A DNA stretch of 5,451 nucleotides from Bacteroidia bacterium (GTDB lineage: Bacteria; Bacteroidota; Bacteroidia; Cytophagales; Cyclobacteriaceae), in contig JAENVX010000101.1 in assembly GCA_016650355.1 (NCBI GenBank), forward strand, positions 1 to 5,451, given 5' to 3'. The position numbers and the translations under genes are program-made. Below the pieces are notes generated by a model. It was not told where the DNA came from and searched no databases. It saw only the letters and a list, made by a program, of their open reading frames with translations. The number at the start of each line of letters is the position of its first letter. The first letter of the stretch is position 1. This document shows, piece by piece, positions 1 to 4,561 of the stretch.

Positions 1-495
1 ACTTTTGGATTCGTTCATATCTCGACAGGAGATTTATTTCGGTGGCACACTAAAAATGATACGCCACTTGGTAAAAAAGTAAAAGAGATTATGAACAGTG
101 GAGCGTTGATTCCTGATGAGATTACAATTGCTATGCTGAAAGAGGAGTTAGATAAAAATCCTCAAGCCAAAGGTTTTTTATTTGATGGATTTCCTAGAAC
201 TGTACCTCAAGCGGAAGCGTTGGATAAATTCATGAAAGAAAATGACACCGCTATCCATTATGTAATCGCACTTGATGTAAATGAACAAGAATTACGCAAT
301 CGTATTGCCAAACGGAGAACTACCGAAAACAGAGTTGATGATGAGGAGGAAAAATTAAATAAGCGCGTTACTGAATATTTTAGTAAAACAATTCACGTAC
401 TGCCATATTATGAAAAACTCGGACGTCTAAACACCGTGAATGGCATTGGTGCCGTTGACGAAATCTTTAGCAACATCTCCAAATTGATTAAATAG
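1..495 (+). CDS. adk: Adenylate kinase, 5'-truncated by the window edge
   Basis: Cytoplasmic nucleotide kinase that catalyses ATP + AMP = 2 ADP. Frame 1 is open from the first base to the TAG at 493-495 and gives 164 residues. Visible motifs in order: the AMP-site motif HISTGDLFR near the start, FDGFPRT with the catalytic Arg followed by VPQAEAL, and the LID region running from AKRRTTENR into VDDEEEKLNKR, which carries the arginines that contact the phosphates. The LID is the short type with no zinc-binding insert. Short-form enzymes are about 190 residues, so roughly 25 N-terminal residues, including the P-loop, lie outside the window. The ATG at 91 is internal: TGDLF and the rest of the upstream frame are clearly Adk sequence. 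Adk next to obg is an order I recall from Bacteroidota. The assignment is firm. Confidence 0.96.
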   Translation, partial: TFGFVHISTGDLFRWHTKNDTPLGKKVKEIMNSGALIPDEITIAMLKEELDKNPQAKGFLFDGFPRTVPQAEALDKFMKENDTAIHYVIALDVNEQELRNRIAKRRTTENRVDDEEEKLNKRVTEYFSKTIHVLPYYEKLGRLNTVNGIGAVDEIFSNISKLIK

Positions 496-516
496 TTTAA
501 CCTCAATTGTTAAACT
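494..516. repeat. Perfect 8+8 bp inverted repeat at the adk stop codon
   Basis: AGTTTAAC (494-501) and GTTAAACT (509-516) are exact reverse complements separated by seven bases, CTCAATT. The left arm overlaps the last two bases of the adk stop codon. No T-run follows, so it is not a standard intrinsic terminator. It could be an mRNA 3'-end or processing hairpin between adk and obg, or an operator. The dyad is certain; the role is unknown. Confidence 0.55.
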
Positions 517-542
517 CACATAGAAATATCTAAAATACATTT

Positions 543-1532
543 GTGTCCAATCCAAACTTTATTGATTACGTAAAATTCAACTCTCGATCCGGAAATGGAG
601 GAGCAGGTTGTTTACATTTTCATCGCGAAAAATTTATTGATAAGGGTGGGCCAGACGGAGGTGATGGTGGTCGTGGTGGACACGTGATCCTGCGTGGTAA
701 CTCACAACTATGGACACTTCTCCATTTAAAATTCAGAAAACATATTTTCGCGGAAAACGGTGCGGGTGGTGAGGGTCAAAACATGACCGGAAGATTTGGG
801 AAAGATCAAATTGTGGAGGTGCCCCTTGGAACTATTGCTAAGCGATCCACAACCGGTGAAATAATTTGTGAAATTAATCAGGATGGTCAGGAAATTATCC
901 TCTCATCTGGGGGCCGAGGTGGTAAAGGGAACTCACATTTCGCTACCCCAACCAACCAAGCACCCCAACACGCTCAACCTGGTGAGCCGGGGAAAGACGA
1001 ATGGATTATTTTAGAATTAAAATTACTGGCCGATGTTGGATTGGTTGGATTTCCAAATGCCGGCAAGTCTACTCTTCTTTCAGTAGTGTCGGCAGCTAAA
1101 CCAAAAATTGCAGACTACGTTTTCACCACACTTACCCCAAACCTCGGTGTTGTATCTTATCGCAACAGCCAATCTTTTGTGATGGCCGATATTCCCGGAA
1201 TCATTGAAGGAGCAGCAGAAGGTAAAGGTCTTGGCATTCGGTTTTTAAGACACATTGAACGTAACTCTGTCCTCCTTTTCATGATACCTGCTGACTCAAA
1301 TGATATTAAAAAAGAGTTTGACATTTTGTTAAACGAGTTGAAGAAATATAATCCTGAATTACTGGATAAGAAGCGGCTGCTTGCGATCACTAAATCTGAT
1401 TTACTTGACGAAGAATTAAAAACCGCTTTGAAAAAAGAGTTGCCAAAAGGAATACCATCAATCTTCATTTCTTCAATCACCAATCAAGGAATTACAGATC
1501 TGAAAGATCTAATCTGGAAAAACCTTAATTAA
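543..1532 (+). CDS. obg: GTPase Obg (ribosome assembly / CgtA)
   Basis: Essential GTPase that binds the large ribosomal subunit during late assembly and is linked to the stringent response. Protein of 329 residues. The glycine-rich Obg fold covers about residues 1-158 (GGPDGGDGGRGG, GGRGGKGNSHFA, QPGEPG). The G domain follows: G1 GFPNAGKST 169-177, G2 TTLTPNLG 195-202, G3 DIPG 216-219, G4 TKSD 283-286 and G5 SSI 310-312. The protein stops directly after the G domain, so the C-terminal OCT domain found in some Obg proteins is absent. G4 has Thr in place of the usual Asn; I recall TKSD as normal for Bacteroidota Obg. The start is GTG: an in-frame TAA at 531-533 rules out anything upstream, and the product begins with the expected NFIDYVKF. 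No Shine-Dalgarno is visible. Probably co-transcribed with adk. Confidence 0.97.
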   Translation: MSNPNFIDYVKFNSRSGNGGAGCLHFHREKFIDKGGPDGGDGGRGGHVILRGNSQLWTLLHLKFRKHIFAENGAGGEGQNMTGRFGKDQIVEVPLGTIAKRSTTGEIICEINQDGQEIILSSGGRGGKGNSHFATPTNQAPQHAQPGEPGKDEWIILELKLLADVGLVGFPNAGKSTLLSVVSAAKPKIADYVFTTLTPNLGVVSYRNSQSFVMADIPGIIEGAAEGKGLGIRFLRHIERNSVLLFMIPADSNDIKKEFDILLNELKKYNPELLDKKRLLAITKSDLLDEELKTALKKELPKGIPSIFISSITNQGITDLKDLIWKNLN

Positions 1533-1548
1533 ATAAGAAGGCGTCAAC

Positions 1549-1584
1549 TTGGCACAAATTTTCAATTGGCAAAATTCTTGTCAA
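1549..1584 (+). promoter_or_regulatory. grpE leader: tandem TTGGCA repeat, possible -24/-12 promoter
   Basis: Two imperfect copies follow each other: TTGGCACAAATTTTCAA (1549-1565) and TTGGCAAAATTCTTGTCAA (1566-1584). The second copy has GG at 1568-1569 and TTGT at 1578-1581, with ten bases between GG and GT, the spacing of sigma-54 promoters (consensus TGGCAC-N5-TTGC). The -12 element has T for C, and the -24 element has A for C. If used, transcription would begin near 1593, leaving a leader of about 19 bases before grpE. The first copy has the GG but a poor -12 element. The repeat is seen directly; the sigma-54 reading is inference. Confidence 0.4.
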
Positions 1585-1590
1585 TTTTGC
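1569..1590. repeat. Perfect 8+8 bp inverted repeat in the grpE leader
   Basis: GCAAAATT (1569-1576) and AATTTTGC (1583-1590) are exact reverse complements around six bases, CTTGTC. The dyad overlaps the second TTGGCA copy and ends 21 bases before the grpE ATG. No T-run follows, so it is not a standard terminator. It does not match the CIRCE operator of HrcA (TTAGCACTC-N9-GAGTGCTAA). It could be an operator for a heat-shock regulator or a hairpin in the mRNA leader. Confidence 0.45.
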
Positions 1591-1598
1591 GGCTAATC

Positions 1599-1605
1599 AA
1601 GAGGT
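1599..1605 (+). promoter_or_regulatory. Ribosome binding site of grpE
   Basis: AAGAGGT contains GAGGT, complementary to the 16S rRNA tail, and lies seven bases before the ATG at 1612. None of the other starts in the window has a comparable site; their leaders are A-rich, as is usual in Bacteroidota. It supports the chosen grpE start and suggests strong translation. Confidence 0.55.
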
Positions 1606-1611
1606 ATAGAA

Positions 1612-2196
1612 ATGAAAGAAAGTATCAATCAAGAGCAGGAAGTTGAGAAAAGTGGCGAATTAGCCGATGAGACATCCAATAGCGGGAATCTGGAATCAGC
1701 AGAATCTGCTAAAAATGAAGACTCGATAGCTGAAGAGGCCGTAAAACAAGACCCATTAAAAAAACTTCAAGACGATTTGGCAGAAGCTAAAGATAAGTTT
1801 GTTCGCCTGTATGCCGAGTTTGAAAATCATAGGCGCAGGACCTCTAAGGAGAAGTTGGAGATGATCCAGTCGGCAAATGAGGAATTAATTAAAACACTTT
1901 TACCTGTAGCTGATGATTTTGAGCGTGCAGAAAAATCGTTTAAAGATAAAAACGACAAAGAATCAGAGGGCTTCTTTTTAATTCAAAATAAATTCAAAAA
2001 AATACTGGAGCAGTATGGTGTAACACCAATGGAATTCTCCAAAAAAAGTGACTTCAATCCTGACTTCCATGAGGCCATTACTCAAACACCTGTAACTGAT
2101 GAAAAATTGAAAGGCAAAGTGGTAGATGTTATAGAGAAAGGATACTTGCTAAATGATAAAGTCATACGCTTTGCCAAAGTAATCGTGGGAAGCTAA
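1612..2196 (+). CDS. grpE: GrpE, nucleotide exchange factor for DnaK
   Basis: GrpE works as a dimer that releases ADP from DnaK, resetting the Hsp70 folding cycle; its long helices can also act as a thermosensor. Protein of 194 residues, normal for the family. The first 45 or so residues are acidic and low in complexity (Glu, Ser, Asn), as expected for the disordered N-terminal arm. The long dimerisation helix runs from about PLKKLQDDLAEAKDKFVRLY through AEFENHRRRTSKEK, then the four-helix-bundle part LLPVADDFERAEK. The C-terminal beta domain that touches DnaK carries the family signature: FNPDFHEAI, then GKVVDVIEKGYLL and DKVIRFAKVIV. The ATG at 1612 is supported by the GAGGT ribosome binding site. 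dnaJ follows after 27 bases, so the two are very likely co-transcribed. dnaK is not in the window. Confidence 0.97.
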   Translation: MKESINQEQEVEKSGELADETSNSGNLESAESAKNEDSIAEEAVKQDPLKKLQDDLAEAKDKFVRLYAEFENHRRRTSKEKLEMIQSANEELIKTLLPVADDFERAEKSFKDKNDKESEGFFLIQNKFKKILEQYGVTPMEFSKKSDFNPDFHEAITQTPVTDEKLKGKVVDVIEKGYLLNDKVIRFAKVIVGS

Positions 2197-2223
2197 ACAC
2201 CCGAGCACACAACACCGGAATTC

Positions 2224-3339
2224 ATGGCCAAAAGAGATTATTACGAAATACTAGGTATAAGCAAGTCAGCAGCTGCTGATGAAATTAAAAAAGCGTACCG
2301 AAAAGTAGCTATTCAATTTCACCCAGATAAAAATCAGGGCAACAAGGAAGCTGAAGAAAAATTCAAAGAGGCAGCCGAAGCCTATGAGGTCCTAAGCGAT
2401 AGCACTAAAAAAGCACACTATGACCGCTTTGGACATTCCCGTCAGGGAAGTGGGGGTGGCGGTCACCATATGAACATGGATGATATCTTTAGCCAGTTTG
2501 GAGATATTTTTGGTGGAGGTGGCGGTAGTCCATTTGATAGCTTCTTTGGGGGTGGAGGCGGTGGAAGCCGTCAGCGAAAAGGATCCAACCTTCGCATAAA
2601 ACTTAAGTTAAATCTGGAAGAGATTGCAACTGGTGTAGAAAAGAAAATTAAAGTCAATCGCTTAGTGCGGGCTGATGGGGTCACGTTCAAGACATGCCCG
2701 ACCTGCCAGGGCTCTGGTCAGGTAAGGAAAGTTGTAAATACAATGCTTGGCCAAATGGTTTCAGCCACAACTTGCTCAACGTGCGGAGGTGCAGGCCAAT
2801 CCATTGACAAACGCCCTTCAGGTGTTGATAGCTCTGGCTTGGTTTCCAAAGAAGATATGATCAGCGTACGTATTCCAGCAGGGGTTTCTGATGGCATGCA
2901 ACTCTCAATGTCTGGCAAAGGAAACGAAGCACCCGGAGGTGGAATTCCAGGAGATTTACTAATTCTTATCGAAGAGCAAGAAGACAAACAATTAAAGCGC
3001 GATGGATCAAATTTGATTTTTGATCTCCATATCAGCTTTGTTGATGCTGCAATAGGCATGAGCGCGGAAGTACCTTCTATAGGTGGCAAAGTTCGAATCA
3101 AAATAGAACCCGGTACGCAAAGTGGTAAGATTCTTCGCCTTCGCGGAAAGGGATTGAAAGATATTAATGGCTACGGAACAGGTGACCAACTTATTTACAT
3201 CAATGTCTGGACTCCAAAAAAATTATCTCCTGAAGAAAAAGCAAAACTGGAGAGCCTTCGCTCATCGGTCAACTTCCAGCCACATCCTGATGAAAATGAG
3301 AAAGGCTTTTTTGAGAGAATGAAGGAGTCCTTTAACTAG
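2224..3339 (+). CDS. dnaJ: DnaJ (Hsp40) with only two of the four zinc-finger motifs
   Basis: Co-chaperone that delivers unfolded proteins to DnaK and stimulates its ATPase. Protein of 371 residues. J domain at 1-70 with the essential HPD at 33-35. Gly/Phe linker at about 75-115 with two DIF motifs (87-89, 94-96) and two runs of five or six glycines. Client-binding C-terminal domains from about 210 onward (VRIPAGVSDGMQL, EPGTQSGKILRLRGKG). The zinc region has only CPTCQGSG (C158, C161) and CSTCGGAG (C184, C187), and these are the only four cysteines in the protein. They align with motifs 2 and 3 of a normal DnaJ. Motif 1 is replaced by a shorter cysteine-free stretch ending in RADGVTFKT. Motif 4 is replaced by a stretch beginning KRPSGVDSSGL. 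The frame is intact and the flanks are well conserved, so this is not a sequencing artefact. A terminator follows. Confidence 0.96.
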   Translation: MAKRDYYEILGISKSAAADEIKKAYRKVAIQFHPDKNQGNKEAEEKFKEAAEAYEVLSDSTKKAHYDRFGHSRQGSGGGGHHMNMDDIFSQFGDIFGGGGGSPFDSFFGGGGGGSRQRKGSNLRIKLKLNLEEIATGVEKKIKVNRLVRADGVTFKTCPTCQGSGQVRKVVNTMLGQMVSATTCSTCGGAGQSIDKRPSGVDSSGLVSKEDMISVRIPAGVSDGMQLSMSGKGNEAPGGGIPGDLLILIEEQEDKQLKRDGSNLIFDLHISFVDAAIGMSAEVPSIGGKVRIKIEPGTQSGKILRLRGKGLKDINGYGTGDQLIYINVWTPKKLSPEEKAKLESLRSSVNFQPHPDENEKGFFERMKESFN

Positions 3340-3385
3340 GACCAAAAGGTAAAAATTCCTTTTCCTTCACAACCTATTGTCATTT

Positions 3386-3420
3386 AGCCCGTATAAGATC
3401 TATTACGGGTTTCTTTTTTT
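3386..3420 (+). terminator. Intrinsic terminator after dnaJ
   Basis: CCCGTA (3388-3393) pairs with TACGGG (3404-3409). An outer G-U and A-T pair extend the stem to 3386-3393 / 3404-3411. The loop is ten bases. A T-rich tail (TTC, then seven T) runs to 3420. It lies about 47 bases after the dnaJ stop and should end the grpE-dnaJ transcript. A second small hairpin, AAAAGG (3344-3349) with CCTTTT (3358-3363), sits between the stop codon and the terminator. Confidence 0.85.
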
Positions 3421-3429
3421 GACATTTAA

Positions 3430-3467
3430 TTAACCTTTCTTACATCATAGCAACTTTTGGTTAACCT
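3430..3467 (+). promoter_or_regulatory. Possible promoter region of the exported beta-roll gene
   Basis: The 60 bases between the dnaJ terminator and the ATG at 3483 must hold any separate promoter of the next gene. AACTTTTG at 3452-3459 matches the Bacteroidota -7 consensus TANNTTTG except at its first base. TTA at 3430-3432, twenty bases upstream, is a weak version of the -33 TTG. TTAACCT occurs at 3430-3436 and again at 3461-3467, the second copy inside the palindrome GGTTAACC (3459-3466). The call is weak. Confidence 0.25.
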
Positions 3468-3482
3468 ATCCGTAAAACCTGC

Positions 3483-4382
3483 ATGTGGAAATATTTAACA
3501 TTAGGATTCATAAGTAGTGCAGTCGCAATAGGTGTAAGCGGGCAGATCAAAAAGCAATTCTCTGTAGAAAATCTGGGGGACTGTCACAATATAGAACTCA
3601 ACCTTAAAGCGAAGACGGGCAACTGTTTCATACGCCCAAGCCAAAATTCAGACATCCTGAATGTATACAGCAACCAGGAAGTAGAAGAGTACAACCATTC
3701 TTTCAGCAACGAATTGAAAGGCCAAACTTGCCAGGTAAGACTTGCGTTGGAGCAGGAGGGTCAAAAAGGAGTGGGTACAAAAATTTCATACCAGGTCTTT
3801 GGGGCCGACACACATCCCAACGACAAATTCTGGAAAATCTACCTCACAGAAAATACACCATACTCCCTCAACCTCGACTATGGGTTGGGAAACGCCAATA
3901 TTGATCTGTCAGGACTTTCCATTAAGCGATTGAAGATTAACACAGGAAGTGCCGATGTAAATGTTTCGTATAGCTCAGGAATAGAGAACAAGGTGGATAT
4001 GGACACGTTCTTAGTGAAGGTTGACTTAGGCTCATTGAATATCCGTCAATTAAATCTATCACGTTCGCGGTATGTAGTAGCTGATGTTGGTTTTGGAAAT
4101 ATTCTAATGGATTTCAGCGACCGGCCTTTGGTGAGCAATAAAGTAAAGGGAAGTGTGGGAGCTGGTAATATGGTTATCCTACTGCCCTCAAACGATGTTC
4201 CCGTGATCGTAAAAATTAGTGAGTCCTGGCTATGTAGTATCAATCTTTGTAAAAGTTTAAAAAGAGTTGGGGAGAATACATTTGCCAATGACGCGTATAT
4301 GCAGAAAGATTCTAAAGATGGGATTGCCTTCGATCTTGATGTTTCGCTCGGTAAAATTATTTTCAAGGAAAAAGCGAACTAA
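3483..4382 (+). CDS. Exported hypothetical protein with Gly-rich beta-roll repeats (toastrack-like)
   Basis: I do not recognise a named family. Protein of 299 residues. The N-terminus MWK followed by YLTLGFISSAVAIGVSG looks like a signal peptide with cleavage near residue 20, so the product is probably periplasmic or surface-exposed; no lipobox Cys and no later membrane segment is seen. The middle and C-terminal parts are built of short beta units with a Gly-x-Gly/Asn turn: LDYGLGNANIDLS (131-143), INTGSADVNVSYS (152-164), VDLGSLNIRQL (180-190), ADVGFGNILMDFS (200-212) and SVGAGNMVILLP (224-235). This pattern resembles the beta-roll or toastrack folds of DUF4097 and LiaF-C-like proteins, which are often envelope or stress-linked; that link is inference. 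Five cysteines are present (34, 48, 83, 251, 256). Terminators lie on both sides, so it is probably its own transcript. A different protein (106 residues) on the minus strand here is only a shadow. Confidence 0.85.
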   Translation: MWKYLTLGFISSAVAIGVSGQIKKQFSVENLGDCHNIELNLKAKTGNCFIRPSQNSDILNVYSNQEVEEYNHSFSNELKGQTCQVRLALEQEGQKGVGTKISYQVFGADTHPNDKFWKIYLTENTPYSLNLDYGLGNANIDLSGLSIKRLKINTGSADVNVSYSSGIENKVDMDTFLVKVDLGSLNIRQLNLSRSRYVVADVGFGNILMDFSDRPLVSNKVKGSVGAGNMVILLPSNDVPVIVKISESWLCSINLCKSLKRVGENTFANDAYMQKDSKDGIAFDLDVSLGKIIFKEKAN

Positions 4383-4404
4383 TCATTTTAAAATCAACCT
4401 ATCT

Positions 4405-4445
4405 AAAATTCAAGATTGAAAAACGATCTTGAATTTTTTAATTTT
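4405..4445. terminator. Strong hairpin terminator, possibly bidirectional
   Basis: AAAATTCAAGAT (4405-4416) pairs perfectly with ATCTTGAATTTT (4426-4437). A U-G and a G-C pair extend the stem inward to a loop of five A (4419-4423). A T-rich tail (TTTTTTAATTTT, 4434-4445) follows on the + strand. The A-run on the left arm gives a short T-run on the minus strand, so it could also stop leftward transcription. It lies 22 bases after the stop codon of the beta-roll gene. Confidence 0.85.
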
Positions 4446-4479
4446 AGCCCACGGTGTTGCTCAAAAAGAAGCTTTAAAA

Positions 4480-4502
4480 TTTTAGAATATTGAATTCTAA
4501 AA
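4480..4502. promoter_or_regulatory. 9+9 bp dyad upstream of the ABC gene, candidate operator
   Basis: TTTTAGAAT (4480-4488) and ATTCTAAAA (4494-4502) are exact reverse complements with five bases, ATTGA, between them. It sits beyond the terminator of the previous gene and 60 bases before the GTG start of the ABC ATPase. No T-run follows, so termination is unlikely. Its length and symmetry suit a dimeric repressor or activator site. No regulator gene is in view. Confidence 0.45.
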
Positions 4503-4506
4503 CCGA

Positions 4507-4537
4507 TTTGTTACTCAATTAGTATTTTTGTTGCTCA
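4507..4537 (+). repeat. Direct repeat TTTGTTRCTCA, 20-bp period
   Basis: TTTGTTACTCA (4507-4517) and TTTGTTGCTCA (4527-4537) match at ten of eleven bases and start exactly 20 bases apart, about two helical turns. A third copy of the nine-base core, TGTTGCTCA, lies at 4455-4463. The arrangement would place a protein on one face of the DNA. The right copy overlaps the candidate -7 box of the ABC gene. Confidence 0.45.
4523..4530 (+). promoter_or_regulatory. Candidate Bacteroidota -7 promoter element of the ABC gene
   Basis: TATTTTTG is a full match to the Bacteroidota consensus TANNTTTG and lies 31 bases before the GTG at 4562, giving a leader of about 25 bases. No TTG is found at the expected -33 position (about 4500-4504), where the right edge of the dyad lies instead. 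This may mean a weak or activator-dependent promoter. Confidence 0.4.
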
Positions 4538-4561
4538 TTATAATAACCAAACCCAATTCAT

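Noticed and set aside
536..543. TACATTTG, a full match to the Bacteroidota -7 box TANNTTTG, just before obg
   Set aside because: Transcription would begin about seven bases after it, inside the obg coding region beyond the only possible start (GTG 543), and no TTG lies at -33. Probably chance in AT-rich DNA.
1157..1483. 108-codon open frame on the minus strand within obg
   Set aside because: Serine-rich, no recognisable motif and fully inside a well-conserved gene; a shadow of the obg frame.
1533..1611. Possible CIRCE/HrcA operator before grpE
   Set aside because: The dyad present has different arms (GCAAAATT) and a six-base spacer; CIRCE needs TTAGCACTC-N9-GAGTGCTAA, which is absent.
2450..2575. 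GGT/GGA-rich repetitive stretches in dnaJ
   Set aside because: They encode the normal Gly/Phe linker of DnaJ and are not a mobile or microsatellite feature.
2718..3189. Minus-strand open frames inside dnaJ (127 and 60 codons)
   Set aside because: Both lie inside conserved DnaJ sequence and show no domain or start signal; shadows.
3742..4366. Open frames of 63 codons (+) and 106 codons (-) inside the beta-roll gene
   Set aside because: The 299-residue frame has a signal peptide and regular repeats that account for the region; the others have biased composition and no motifs.
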